Source: Choricystis sp. odSpoLacu1 (Eukaryota; Chlorophyta; Trebouxiophyceae). From it: a DNA stretch of 64,000 nt. The translations under genes and the position numbers were made by a program. Where the stretch lies: positions 310,001-374,000 of the forward strand of contig OY253649.1 in the NCBI GenBank assembly GCA_958009055.1, written 5' to 3'. Below the pieces are notes generated by a model. That model worked only from the letters and a program-made list of their open reading frames with translations, made no database searches and had not been told where the DNA came from. Numbering within the stretch: the first letter of the stretch is position 1; every line of letters starts with the position of its first letter. Positions 18,884 through 29,381 of this stretch are shown here, piece by piece.

Positions 18884-21673
18884 TTACGTCCCGCCCCCGG
18901 GAACAACAGCTGGCTTGGTGTCAGCCGGTGTCGCCGACCCTGGCTCCACAGCGCCGGCATCCACCTCGCGCCGCGACCCGCCCTTGCTGGAGGACAGGGC
19001 GCGAATGTATTTGCCGACGTTGGTGGCGGTGGAGCCACCGCCACCGCCACCCCCACCATCATCGTCCATCGACTTGAAAAACTTGACCAGTTCAGCTGCA
19101 GTCGGCCTGTCGCCCGGCTCCTCCGCCATGCACTTGTCGATCATGTCAACAATCATTGCCGGCGCTTCGTCCGGCACGTCGAGCGGGCGCGGACACCGCC
19201 CGCGCGGCGGTTCGCGCGCCGATAACTCCCACAGCACCATGCCAAACGAGTAGATGTCTGTTTTCTCGTTTACGGGACGGCCTAGCAAGACTTCGGGGGC
19301 GGCCCAGCAGAGGGTGCCCGCGGCGGTGGGCAGGGTGGAGACGAAACGGTCGCGCAGGACGCGGGAAACGCCATAATCCGCGATCTTGGCCTCCCACGCC
19401 CGCGAAAGTAAAATGTTGGGAGACTTCAAGTCCAGATGCACGACGCCCCGGGAGTGCAAATAAGCCAGGCCGCGCGCCACGTCAAGAGCGATACGCCTCG
19501 ACAGCCCCGTGTTGGGCATCGGCCTGCCGTTGGTGCCGCGCGCGCGTGCCCACCCAAAGCGCCTGCCGTCATCCCCGCTCAACGCGGTGTACAGGTCGCC
19601 ATTGGACAGCAGCTCGGACACGATGATGGCGTGGCCGGTGCCCGGGGTGACGCAGGCACCAACAAACGACACCAAGTTTTTGTCGCGGCATGCGCGCATG
19701 AGCACGACTTCGCGGGCAAGTTCCTCGAGTTGGCGGGCAGCAGCGGCCGACTTAGGGGCGGGAGGGGGGGCGTTGCTGCGGGCGACGGCAGCATCCGCGG
19801 CTGCTGCACCATCCGTCGTCGAGGGCGACGGCTTCAGCGCCGCGCCGCGGTCGCCCGCGGTGTCGTCCGATTTTGGGGTGCCGCCCAGCGTGCGCCACCA
19901 GGGCAGCAGGCCGCCACGCTTGGAGGTGGCACCAGGCGTGCCGTTGGAGGCGGCGGTGGCTGTAGCACCAGACGTGTGTGGGCCACCACTGCTCGGCGCG
20001 GGCGCGAGGCCGCTGCCGAGCGCGGCCAGCGGTTCTTTAAACACTTTGACAGCGACGTCTTGCACACCATTCAACAGGCCGCGGTAGACGGTGCCGGCAG
20101 CGCCCGCCCCCAGCACGACTTGGGCGCCGGACGCGTTGCGTTGGATTTCGATCGAGGAGGGGTCCAGCTGCCAGTCATTGGCGAGCCTGTCAAACCCACA
20201 CGCCACGCCCGCGGTGCCGCCTTTCATCGCACCATTGCCCAACAGCATCGCCGCCGCCCCAGCGGTGTCGCCCTTGCGGGCGGCGGCCACTGCGGCAGCC
20301 AGCGACTCGACGCGGGGGGGACGCCCGAAGAAGGACATGCCCCGCTTGCGCTGGCGGCGGTGCCACAGAATGGCGCCCGTGATGGCGGCGGCGACCATGA
20401 AGGCCAGCGGCACCGCGACGGTGAAGGCCAGGGGGGCGATGTCCCCCAGAATGGCTCGATCTGTCAAAGAGTACCCACCGTCAAATGGGTGCCCATTCAC
20501 AGTGAACGCGTCCCACACGGGGGCCATGCGCGTAGAGTCGATGCGGTAGCCCGCGGCTTGCAGCATGCGGGTGAAGGCGTCGATGTCGGCCAGCATGTGG
20601 ACGTCGGAGTACACGGCGCGCACGCCGTTGGGGGGCAAGCGGTTGATCTCGGTCGTCACGTCCAGCACGGGATCGTTGTCGATGAGACCCAGGTTGAGTG
20701 GGTCGGACTGGGCGCGGGTGGCGGGGGCGGGCGCCTGCGCGAGCGCGCGGCGGCGGCGCGCGGCGCTGGGCGCAGCGGCACCAGGCGCCGCGTCGGCGCC
20801 CAGACTCGACGCCTCCGTCCTCACTGGCACCTCCCCCGCCGCCTCTGCGTCGATGTGGGCCACTTTGACGATGCGTGCATTGGCAATGGACACATAGTCC
20901 GTCGACGTCGTCGTCAAGTTGTACGCCACGTTCAGCAACAGTTCGTGCAGCATTTCTTGGCGCCCAAACGTCGCGTCCGGCCCTGTCAGGCGGTGCTTGA
21001 AGCGCGCCACGTTGGCGCCGTTGGCGGCGGCCGGGCGGCCGCCCGCGATGCCGCCAGTCGTGCTCAGCATGGTGTCGTTGACGTGCAGCTCCATGAGGTC
21101 GATGCCGTCCACGGGCGCGCCCAGCAGCGCCATCTCGGCGGCCACCGCGCCCGCGTCCACCGCGTCCGGCACTTCGGCAAACTCTGACGCAGAGGGGGCG
21201 ACGGGCGGCGTGATGTCGTAGCTCACCGTCATCATGGAGCACCCGTTGACCGCTTTGTACGAGGTGGGGGACGGGATGGCAGGCACACCATCCAGCAGGC
21301 TGCGCGTGCGGGGCGGTGGGGGCGGCGGGTCACGCCCGCGCGACTTGGTAGCCGCCGACAACGGCGCGGCCGGTGTCGTGTCCTTCCGTCCCTTGGCCGG
21401 CGCCGCGGGCGGCGGGTCCGCAAAGTTGCAGGGCACGATGCCCACCTCCCGCTCGCGGCGCAGGTCGTCGACCGACAGCCAGCCGACGGAGAGCGCGAGC
21501 GCGTCGTCGAGAAGCTCCACGAATGCGCGCGTCGCGTTGACGTGCTTGCCGATGACGCGCACCTGCATCGTGGCCAGTACGGGGAAGGAGGTGGTGACGC
21601 GTGGCGGAGGGGGGATGCCTGCGGCCGCGGCGGCGGCCGCGGCGGCCAGCAGCAAGAGCGCGGAAAAACGCAT
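18884..21673 (-). CDS. Receptor-like TKL-family protein kinase
   Basis: 929 aa, one exon. Signal peptide (ALLLLAAAAAAAAAG), a lumenal/extracellular region of about 400 residues without a named domain, one transmembrane helix (LAFTVAVPLAFMVAAAITGA) followed by WHRRQRKRG, then the kinase: VVLGAGAAGTVYRG, VAVKVFKE, HLDLKSPNILL, KIADYGVSRVL, GTLCWAAPEVLLG, TDIYSFGMVLWEL. The HLDLKSPN loop and APEVLLG mark the tyrosine-kinase-like (Raf/MLK-like) group. Two oddities: the usual DFG is DYG, and an insert of about 100 low-complexity residues separates the catalytic Lys from helix C (EELAREVVLMRAC). Probably perceives an external ligand; ligand unknown. Confidence 0.85.
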   Translation of the reverse strand: MRFSALLLLAAAAAAAAAGIPPPPRVTTSFPVLATMQVRVIGKHVNATRAFVELLDDALALSVGWLSVDDLRREREVGIVPCNFADPPPAAPAKGRKDTTPAAPLSAATKSRGRDPPPPPPRTRSLLDGVPAIPSPTSYKAVNGCSMMTVSYDITPPVAPSASEFAEVPDAVDAGAVAAEMALLGAPVDGIDLMELHVNDTMLSTTGGIAGGRPAAANGANVARFKHRLTGPDATFGRQEMLHELLLNVAYNLTTTSTDYVSIANARIVKVAHIDAEAAGEVPVRTEASSLGADAAPGAAAPSAARRRRALAQAPAPATRAQSDPLNLGLIDNDPVLDVTTEINRLPPNGVRAVYSDVHMLADIDAFTRMLQAAGYRIDSTRMAPVWDAFTVNGHPFDGGYSLTDRAILGDIAPLAFTVAVPLAFMVAAAITGAILWHRRQRKRGMSFFGRPPRVESLAAAVAAARKGDTAGAAAMLLGNGAMKGGTAGVACGFDRLANDWQLDPSSIEIQRNASGAQVVLGAGAAGTVYRGLLNGVQDVAVKVFKEPLAALGSGLAPAPSSGGPHTSGATATAASNGTPGATSKRGGLLPWWRTLGGTPKSDDTAGDRGAALKPSPSTTDGAAAADAAVARSNAPPPAPKSAAAARQLEELAREVVLMRACRDKNLVSFVGACVTPGTGHAIIVSELLSNGDLYTALSGDDGRRFGWARARGTNGRPMPNTGLSRRIALDVARGLAYLHSRGVVHLDLKSPNILLSRAWEAKIADYGVSRVLRDRFVSTLPTAAGTLCWAAPEVLLGRPVNEKTDIYSFGMVLWELSAREPPRGRCPRPLDVPDEAPAMIVDMIDKCMAEEPGDRPTAAELVKFFKSMDDDGGGGGGGGSTATNVGKYIRALSSSKGGSRREVDAGAVEPGSATPADTKPAVVPGGGT

Positions 21674-21995
21674 GGGAAGCGACCGGCGTCAGCCGCTCGG
21701 GTCTGCGCGGGGCGTCGGTTGGCGCCACACCCGTGCCCCGCCTGCGTCCCCGGTGCAGGGAGCGCCGAGGCGGACGGTACACGCCTGGGGTGGCGAGTGC
21801 CGGGGGAGCGGGGAGGGAGGGGCGGGGAGGGAGCGGCCACGACAAAAGACAGGTGTGACCGACGAATTCCCCCCCGACGTTTTGCTTCACTCCACACAAC
21901 GCACGCCCCTCCTCTCTACACACGCGTGTCCCACTGCTCTCCCTCTGCACGCGCCAGAGGCCAGCGTCGACACACGCTTCCCACCCCTCCAGCGC
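21674..21995. promoter_or_regulatory. Divergent intergenic region, receptor kinase / DEAD-box helicase
   Basis: 322 bp between facing start codons, GC-rich, no motif singled out. Candidate bidirectional promoter by position. Confidence 0.4.
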
Positions 21996-23748
21996 ATGCG
22001 CCCCGCGCTCACCCGCATGGCGTCCACGCTCTGCTTGCGCGGCCGCGCGCTGGCGGCCGCGCCACGCGCCGCTGCCGCCCCTCCTCGCGCACCGACGCTC
22101 CTCATTATGCGTGTGTACGAGCACACGGAAGCCTGTGCCGCGCCTCCGTCCACAGTGGCGCGGGCTGCGGCTGCCGAGACGGAGCCGTCCGCGCCGGCTG
22201 CTGGCGACGAGAGCGCGGCGTCGCCGTGGGACGCGCTGGGGCTGGACGACAGGGTGACGGTGAGTAGGGCGTTTTCGTTTGATACTAGGACTGTATTTGA
22301 GTGCGTTGTCGGAGGGAGGCGGCCCCCCTCTCACACTCGCCTCCTTTCCCCTTTCTCCTCAGTCCACGCTCGCCTCGCTCCACATCCACGACCCCACCCC
22401 CATCCAAGCCGCCGCTGTTGCCCCCATCCTGGAGGGACGCCACACTGCCCTGCGCGCGCCCACGGGGGCGGGAAAGACGTATGCTTTTCTGTTACCTGTG
22501 CTCACCGCGGCCGTGCGCGCAGCGGAAGCAGAGTACGAGGCATGCGCCGCGGTGGGGCGCCCCTCGTCCGCGGGCTCCCTGCAGGCCGTCGTCGTGTCGC
22601 CGTCACGCGAGCTGGCCATGCAGACGGTGCGTGCGGCTCGCGCCCTGCTGCCGCCCGACGCCGCCAACTGTGTGTGCCAAGCGATCGGGGGCGCCAACCC
22701 GCACCGCCAGGTGGACGCGATCAAAAAGTTTGCCCCCATCCTCATCGTTGGCACGCCCGGCCGCCTGGCCGAGATGTCGCGGGAGGGTATCCTGAAAACG
22801 CACAACGTGGCCCATTTGGTGCTGGATGAAGCCGACCAGTTGCTGGCTCCCCAGTTTCGGGAAGACTTGGTGCGCCTGGCCGACCACGCCGGCAAGGGGA
22901 GGCGGGCGAAAGCCGACTCATCCACCGGTGGCAGCGCTGCCACCATTGTGCTGGCATCAGCGACGCTGACGCCCGCCGTCGTCGCAGCCTACGCTCGGTG
23001 GGCCCCCGACGCTGTGTTTGTCGCGCCCGACGCTCCGCTCGTCGCGTCCCCGCGCCGCGGCCCGCGCGCGCCCGCGCCCCCGGACGCCGCCACCAGCAAG
23101 CCCGAGTGGGGGTGGGGTGGCCTGGATGGCGGCGCTGAGGCGGCCAGGCGGGCCCTGGGGGCGACGTCTTCATCCGCGGGCGGCGTCGCGTCGTCCGACA
23201 CGCTGCCCGCGCTGCCGCCATCCCTCACCCACGCGTGGGTCAAGGCTGACCCCCGCCTCAAGACGGACGCCCTGCGCAAAGCTTTGCACGCGCTGGGCGC
23301 CCGCCGTGCCCTGATTTTCATGAATGCGGGGCGGAGGTTGAAGGACACCGGGTTCAAGCTGGCCGCGCGCGGGATTCCGGTGGCCACCCTTCACGGCGAC
23401 CTGCCCAAAGCCGCGCGCGCGGCCGCCCTGGCCGACTTCTCGGCCGGCCGCGTCGCCGCCCTGCTGGTGTCCGACGTCGCCGCCCGCGGCCTGGACGTGC
23501 CGTCCGTCGACGTCGTCGTCAACATGGAGCTGCCGAGCGGGGCAGCTCACTATGCACACCGCGCGGGGAGGACTGGCCGCGCGGGCAGGCCAGGTGTCGT
23601 CCTCTCCCTCGTCGAACCCGGGGAAGAGTTTGTGGTGGCCAAGCTGGCCAAGAGGACGGGGGTGGTGATTGATGAGTTGAGGGTGGCGGGCGGGCGGGCG
23701 GAGCGGGTGGACGACCGGAGCGTGGTCACAGCGCCCGAGCTGCAGTGA
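21996..23748 (+). CDS. DEAD-box RNA helicase, probably organellar
   Basis: Exons 21996-22259 and 22363-23748; 549 aa. The first exon is an Arg/Ala-rich presequence (LCLRGRALAAAPRAAAAP) with a possible alternative start at 22018. Helicase motifs in order: Q motif region HDPTPIQAAAV, motif I APTGAGKT, Ia SPSRELA, Ib GTPGRLAE, II LDEADQLL, III LASATL, IV region RALIFMN, V VSDVAARGLD, VI HRAGRTGRAG. A Pro/Ala-rich insert of about 80 residues separates the two RecA lobes. ATP-dependent RNA unwinding, probably in mitochondrial or plastid ribosome assembly or RNA processing; the specific target cannot be told. Confidence 0.87.
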
Positions 23749-23845
23749 GCGTGAAAACAACGAGACGGCTTCCCACTTTTTGCTTTTGCTTTTTCCTCCT
23801 CTATCTCCTCTCCTGGCCTCCTCCCTCCTCCCACACCGTGTCACC

Positions 23846-24720
23846 ATGGTTCGTGTGGCCACAGTGGGGCAGGCGGCGGCGTGGTCGGGGGGGCTGGTTG
23901 TGCAGTGCCAGCGGACAGCGCCAGCCGGCACACATGCGTCCGCACGACGCGCAGTGTGGGGGGCCGCGACACCGGTGGTTGGCGCCCGCCGTGTGCTGGT
24001 GTGTGCCCCCTCACACGCACATACTCTGTGGGCATCGACCTCATGACATTGGGTGGGTCGGAGGACGGCAGACGGGGCGCAGCCAGGGGGAGCGGCATTC
24101 GTTCACACACGCTGGTGCCGCGCACGGCCACCGCCACTGCCTCGGCCACCACCCCACCGCCCTGGCCGACGGCCAACCCGGCGACTGTGTGCCCCTGTTT
24201 CCACGGACCCCCCCCCCACCCCCCCCCCCAGCCTGCCACCCCCTTTGACGCCGTCTTTGACGTCATGATCTCCAAAGTCTTCTCCGTCGTCGACGTCAAC
24301 TGCAACGGCGTCATCGAGGACACCGAAGTCGAGGTGGCGATTATGTCGCTTTACAACCAGGTGAACAAGCGCCTGCCCGGGTGGCAGGACCCGCCCTCGC
24401 GCGCCAAGATCCGCAAAGCTCTGGCCGCCTTCGACACCAACCGGGACGGCGTCCTGTCCAAGCACGAGTTTTGCTCGTTTGCCAAGGACTTGGTGCAGGC
24501 TGGGCCGTCCGCCGTGTTTCAGCGGACTGCGATGAATGCGGCCAAAACGATGGCGGGCATGCCGGCCGCCGCGATTGCCATGAAGCAGCTGCAGAAGCGG
24601 GCGCCTGAACTGTTGGGGCTCGTTGGGCTGGGGCCGCTGGTGAAGGCGATGCCGGTGGAGCTGCTGGCGCCGTTCATTGGGGTGGCGACCAAGTTTGTGC
24701 GTGGGGTGATCCCCGTGTGA
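23846..24720 (+). CDS. EF-hand calcium-binding protein
   Basis: Proposed exons 23846-23998 and 24232-24720 (phase 0, 213 aa). The second exon has two canonical EF loops, DVNCNGVIEDTE and DTNRDGVLSKHE, about 60 residues apart, each flanked by helices. The C-terminal 80 residues are Ala/Leu/Met-rich amphipathic helix (AMNAAKTMAGMPAAAIAMKQ) and end in VRGVIPV. The acceptor is the AG ending a long C run at 24231; the donor GTGTGT at 23999 is the weakest part of the model, and the frame also stays partly open through the intron. The first exon may be a targeting sequence. Role: Ca2+ sensor of unknown target. Confidence 0.7.
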
Positions 24721-25049
24721 AAAACGGGTCCGCAGCAACCAACTTTTTTGTGCGTGTTTGAACCCACACACAAAATATTCTACACGCGCGCACCCTCACG
24801 TGCCCTATGTTTTTTAATCCACGTGGACTGGCTATGCCCAAACGGACGCGCGTGGTGCGACACGCCGCCGAGTGAGTCCCATTATTTTGGTGTGTAAACA
24901 CCAAACAAGGTGAGAAATCGAAAGACGCGGGCTGCTGCGCCGCGATCCGTGCACGCAATCTCTCTATCGCACACACGCAGGGTGTCAAGCATGCTAAATA
25001 CGAAAGCGTTGTCTACACAAACACACAAAACAACACCCCCATAAAAAAA
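24721..25049. other. Convergent intergenic region
   Basis: 329 bp between the ends of the EF-hand gene and the ISCA2 gene. Lower GC content than the genes, with A-rich stretches consistent with polyadenylation signals. No gene seen. Confidence 0.45.
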
Positions 25050-25535
25050 CTAAAACTTGGGCGTGAAACTGGACCCACACCCACACCCGCCCCCCGCGTT
25101 GGGGTTGTCCACCACTTCGAAGGCCTCCCGAATCAGTTCGGACACGTGATCTATGGTGGCGCCCTTGACGAGGTCGAGGGAGACACCGTCCACAACGATG
25201 GCCGCGCCGTCGTGGCCGAACCGTCTGTCCCCTGGTTGAGGCGGGCCTCCGTCGAGAGCAAAGCCGTATGAAAAACCTGAACAGCCACCTGCTTCCACGG
25301 TCAGCCGCAGGGCGGTGGGAGAGGGAGGCGAGGAGGGCGGCGGGTGGGCCAGCAGCTCGCGGATGCGGTCGACAGCAGCCGGCGTCAGCGTGACGGCGTC
25401 TGGGTCGGAGGATGAGGACGCTGGTTGGGATGATATGTGGCGGCTGGTGAGGAACAGGCGGGCGCACCAGCCAGGTGGTGCCCTTGCTGCTGCAGACAGC
25501 GTGGCCGCGAGCGCGGCCGCGGCGCGGCACGGCAT
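25050..25535 (-). CDS. ISCA2: A-type iron-sulfur carrier, ISCA2-like, mitochondrial
   Basis: 161 aa, no intron. An Arg/Ala presequence (MPCRAAAALAATLSAAARAP, then RLFLTSRHISSQ) suits mitochondrial import. The A-type fold shows VTLTPAAVDRIRELL, then TVEAGGCSGFSYGFAL with the first Cys and GGGCGCGSSFTPKF with the C-G-C pair at the C-terminus. These three Cys bind the Fe-S cluster. ISCA2 works with ISCA1 and IBA57 to make 4Fe-4S clusters. Spacing between the first Cys and CGC matches the family. Start 25535 begins the presequence; the frame is open further upstream but into the shared promoter. Confidence 0.88.
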   Translation of the reverse strand: MPCRAAAALAATLSAAARAPPGWCARLFLTSRHISSQPASSSSDPDAVTLTPAAVDRIRELLAHPPPSSPPSPTALRLTVEAGGCSGFSYGFALDGGPPQPGDRRFGHDGAAIVVDGVSLDLVKGATIDHVSELIREAFEVVDNPNAGGGCGCGSSFTPKF

Positions 25536-25771
25536 GTGATGAGTGGTGTGCGTGGGTGGTGTGTACGTGAGCAGACAGCCACACAGGAGCGGCGGTGCAG
25601 CCGCGCGCACACACGCGGGAGAGAGGCCAGCACGCGAATGCAGAAGAAACACTCGAAAAGTGGGAGGTCTTCCGAGCGACGTGGCCGCAAACACTCCCCA
25701 AGCCGCCGTCGCCTTTCTGCCGGCGCTCTCCCCCCGCCCTCCCCGCGGCCCTCCTCTCCTCCCACCACACA

Positions 25772-26966
25772 ATGCGCGGTGCCGCTCCGGCCCGCGCCCC
25801 CGCGGCCCGGGCGGCGCGCCCCGCCCCGTCCGCGCGCGCCCCCGCGCCGACCCGTGGCCCCGCGCCCCCCGCGTCGACGACCGCGACCGCCACGCTTGAC
25901 ACGCTCGCCTTTGACGGGGGCGCCAAGTCCGGCACCGCCGACCTCACCCTGCGCGTGGCCGACGCGGGCGTTGCCAACTCCGTCGTGCACCGCTACGTCG
26001 TGCTGCTCAACCAGAACGCGCGCGCGGTGAGTGTTTGGAAAAGAGAGAGCGGGGGTGCGCAGACGGGTGGCCACGCTCTGCGCGACGCGCATTGGAGCCG
26101 CACTGCGCAGGGCTGTGGCATGCAAGCCTCATTGCGGGGGTGAAGGACGGTGAACCCGCTCGTGCGGGGCGGCCCAGCTGGGAGCAAGGGCGCCCCGACC
26201 CTCCGGCCGCCGGTTGGTCGGCAAAACGCGGCCCGTCCGCGGTGCCTCCATCCTCCCGCTGGCCTCCCCACCCCTGCCACATGCCGCGCGCATGCCTGGA
26301 ATGCGCGTTCCTGGAGGGGTGGATGTGGGGAGGGCGTGCGGTGGGGACCAGGCAGCTGCGAGAGACGGTCTCAGGCCCCGTCGTTTTGCCCCCCCTCCTC
26401 CCAACCACCCTCCCACCTCCCACGCACTCACCCTTTCCCCCACCCCCCCACCCCACTCCCAGGGAACCGCCTGCACCCTCACCCGCGCCGAGGTGCGGGG
26501 CGGCGGCAAAAAGCCGTACGCCCAGAAGGGGACGGGGAATGCCCGCATCGGGTCGCGCCGCACCCCCCTCAAACCCGGTGGCGGCGTCGTCTTCGGCCCC
26601 AAACCCGTCGACTGGTCCATCAAGATGAACAAAAAGGAGCGCCGCCTGGCCTTGGCAACCGCGCTGGCGTCGGCTGCTGAGTCGGACGTCGTCGCGGTGG
26701 ACGCGCTCGCTCTGCCCGACCCCAAGACCCGCACCCTGGTCTCCCGCCTCGCCTCGATCGGCGCCGACACTGCCACCCAGAACGTGCTGGTCATCGCGGA
26801 CGGCGTGGACGACAACCTGCGCCTCGCCTCGCGCAACGTGGAGAAGCTGACTGTGAACAAGGTGACCGCTCTGTCCGCCCGCGATGTGCTGAAAGCCGAC
26901 AAAATCGTGGTGGACGCCAAGTCGCTGGCCTACATCAACGAGTTCTTTGGCCCCAAGGCGGAGTGA
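25772..26966 (+). CDS. RPL4: Plastid ribosomal protein L4 (uL4c), nuclear encoded
   Basis: Exons 25772-26026 and 26463-26966; 252 aa. An Ala/Arg/Pro transit-peptide-like N-terminus of about 40 residues precedes the L4 fold: [15 protein letters not shown], then [33 protein letters not shown] (the signature rRNA-binding loop), [30 protein letters not shown], and a C-terminal half with NVLVIADG and LNARDVLK-like [13 protein letters not shown]. uL4 binds 23S rRNA and lines the exit tunnel. Bacterial-type sequence with a presequence fits a plastid (or less likely mitochondrial) protein. The 436-nt intron splits the fold before the RNA-binding loop. Confidence 0.9.
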
Positions 26967-27161
26967 TTTGATGGGAGGCGTCTTGGGTGTGAGTGTGTGA
27001 TTGTGGGGGTGCGGTTCGTTGTTTCACTTTCTTTTCTTTCCCATCCCCCCCATCATTGTGTGTGAGAGAGCCGTCAACCCCACATTTTTTTGTTTCTCCA
27101 TCACCAAAACCATTCACAACGGGAAATCACAAACACGTCGCGCGCAGGCACACACCAAAAA

Positions 27162-29144
27162 TCATGCCTCCCTGCGCCCTCCAGTTCGTGCCTCCTCCTC
27201 CTCCTCCCGCTGCCCCACCGTCACAGAGTACATGGGCGCGGGCTGCACCCCTGCCCTCCCCCACATCGACCTGCTGCGCACCGCGTCCGCGTCCAGGCGG
27301 GCCAACAGGGCCACAAGGTCGGTCGCAGCCGCGTCACCCAGCGCCGACCGAAGCGCCGCGATGTCGGCCGCCACGGCGCGAGCTGCAGTGGTGGGGCGTG
27401 CGCGAGGCAGTGGGTGCGGCTGCACCCTCAGCGCGGGCGACGACGCGCCCGCGACAGGGGTCGTCGCGTGCCCAGAGTGAGGGTGCGCCCGCCCGTGCTG
27501 GCTGCCGCCCGGGGAGGTCGCCTCCGTGGCCTGCGTCTCTGTGCGTGCCAGCGACAGGCGGCGTGGCGGGGATGGGGTCACCGCCGCGTCGCCGTCGTCG
27601 CTGCCGCTGCCACCCCTGGCAGCAGCCGACGGGGAGGAGGGCGTGTGCTCTGCTGCCTCTGTTGGCCCGGCCGGCGGCTTGGGAGGGGGCGCCCACTCGC
27701 GCTTGGCCACCCACACGTCGCCTCCCTCGCCCCCGTCCGGTCCCAGCACCACGGTGGGTGGCGGCCCAGGCGGGCGCCACACCGCAGCTGCCGCACGCGC
27801 GCCGCGCGCTGAGGCGCGCCGCGCCGCCCTCGCTGCCGACGCAGCCGCACGGGCGGCATCCTCGCGCGCGACAGCGGCAGCAGCGGACCGGGCGCGGGCC
27901 AGCTGGACGGCCAGGCCGACGCCAAGGAGGGCGACAAGTGCGCCGCCGACGCCGGAGACGGCAGCGTTGAGGCCACCAGCGGGGGGGGTGGCGCTGCCGG
28001 CAGCCAAGTCGGAGCGAGCAACTTTGGCCCACCGATCATCCAGTAGGGTGGGGGCGGCCGGCAGGATGGCAGCGGCAGCTGCTGCGGCCTCTGCTGCCGC
28101 GATGGTGGTGGTGTTGCCGCTGCCTCCACACCCGATCTCCACGCCCAGAGTGGCAACGATCAAGCCGGGCGATGCAACAATGTCGGGGCACAATCCAGCA
28201 TTGTAGGTGGCGTCTATGACACGGACGGGGGAGGCGGTGGTGGTGGGTGCAGCAGCGAGCGGGGGCAGCGCGCCCGAAAACGCGTTTCGAGACAGGTTCA
28301 CAAAAGCCAGCGACGGGGCCGCCATCAACGACGCCGGCACGGGCCCAGCCAACCGATTGGACGACACATCAATCGACACCAGCGCAGTCGCGTTGGCAAA
28401 CGTGTCGGGCAGGCGGTCGCGCAGGCCGCGCGAGGAGAGTGCGAGCGACCGCAGGAAAGGCAGCCGGCCAACGTCTGAGGGGAAGGAGCCAGCCGCCCGC
28501 CGCGCAGACGACAGCCACCCCATCCACGCATCGCCTGGCGTCTCATCCGAGACTGCCACGGGCGGCAGCGCGATCGCGGTCACGCGCCCCGTGTCGCGGT
28601 CGCACGCGACGCCCGCCCACGCGCACGCGGGGGCGGCGAGGGGCCACCCCGCTGCCGCGGCAGCCAGCGGTGACCCCCCGAAGATGGATGCTGAGACGGA
28701 AGCCATGGCTCGGCCGTCATCGGGGTGGGTGGGGCCCAGCTGTGTAGGTGGGGGTCGAGGGAGGGTGGGGAGGGGTCCTGTCACGACAGCGCGTCGTGTG
28801 TGCTGGCGAGGAGCGACGGCATTTTGACAGTGTGGCACGCCCCTGCAGGCGCTCCCACGCCTCATCGCGTGCCCTCCTCGCCCTGGCCATGCACGTGTTG
28901 AGCCGTGTGGCGTGGTTGCCTGCACGGCCGCGTGTCGCAAGGGTTGTGAGAGAGGGGCCCAACCAAACCAAAAACTCACGTCGGTCGGCGTCGGCCCAGA
29001 CGTCGCTCTCAACGCTCGCCGTGGCGCCAGCACGGGCGCCGGTCGTCCGTCAACGGCGAGTGAGAATGTTAGCATGACCAGCACCAGCACCAGCAATGCC
29101 GCAGCTGGCGGGTGCGGGCGGCGGTGGAGGCGCAGCGGACGCAT
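27162..29144 (-). CDS. LRR single-pass membrane protein without a kinase domain
   Basis: Exons 29144-28980 and 28739-27162; 580 aa. Signal peptide (AAALLVLVLVMLTFSLAVDG), an LRRNT-like CAWAGVACDRDTG, then plant-type LRRs: LPFLRSLALSSRGLRDRLPD, ATALVSIDVSSNRLAGPVPA, PSLAFVNLSRNAFSGALPPL. A transmembrane helix follows (VSGVGGALVALLGVGLAVQL) and a long Ala/Pro/Ser-rich cytosolic tail of about 250 residues ending EEEEEARTGGRREA. It resembles LRR receptor-like proteins lacking kinase; such proteins usually pair with a kinase. The receptor-like kinase at 18884-21673 lacks LRRs, but pairing is only a speculation. Confidence 0.8.
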   Translation of the reverse strand: MRPLRLHRRPHPPAAALLVLVLVMLTFSLAVDGRPAPVLAPRRALRATSGPTPTDVSFWFGWAPLSQPLRHAAVQATTPHGSTRAWPGRGGHAMRRGSACRGVPHCQNAVAPRQHTRRAVVTGPLPTLPRPPPTQLGPTHPDDGRAMASVSASIFGGSPLAAAAAGWPLAAPACAWAGVACDRDTGRVTAIALPPVAVSDETPGDAWMGWLSSARRAAGSFPSDVGRLPFLRSLALSSRGLRDRLPDTFANATALVSIDVSSNRLAGPVPASLMAAPSLAFVNLSRNAFSGALPPLAAAPTTTASPVRVIDATYNAGLCPDIVASPGLIVATLGVEIGCGGSGNTTTIAAAEAAAAAAAILPAAPTLLDDRWAKVARSDLAAGSATPPAGGLNAAVSGVGGALVALLGVGLAVQLARARSAAAAVAREDAARAAASAARAARRASARGARAAAAVWRPPGPPPTVVLGPDGGEGGDVWVAKREWAPPPKPPAGPTEAAEHTPSSPSAAARGGSGSDDGDAAVTPSPPRRLSLARTETQATEATSPGGSQHGRAHPHSGHATTPVAGASSPALRVQPHPLPRARPTTAARAVAADIAALRSALGDAAATDLVALLARLDADAVRSRSMWGRAGVQPAPMYSVTVGQREEEEEARTGGRREA

Positions 29145-29381
29145 GCCGGCAAGCCGTGTGGTCGGCGGGGCGGCGGTTGGCGCGACACACACGCTGCGAC
29201 ACACTCGGCCGAGCACACGGTAGTGTGTAGTGCGCGTTGAAGAGCCACAGCAATCAAACTCAGGCAGCAGCGGGCAGCCAACGCATGGTGCAAAGGCACA
29301 GGGCGAGAGCAGTCTGTTTTGCGCCGGTCGAGCGGTCAGCAGAACCCTTTTTCTTTTCTTCTTCCTTAACACAAAAAAATC

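Noticed and set aside
19436..21187. 583-codon plus-strand open frame across the receptor kinase
   Set aside because: It is a shadow of the kinase gene; composition is His/Arg/Gly-rich with no recognisable domain.
23841..24323. Minus-strand open frame over the EF-hand gene
   Set aside because: Low-complexity antisense frame; the EF-hand loops on the plus strand are decisive.
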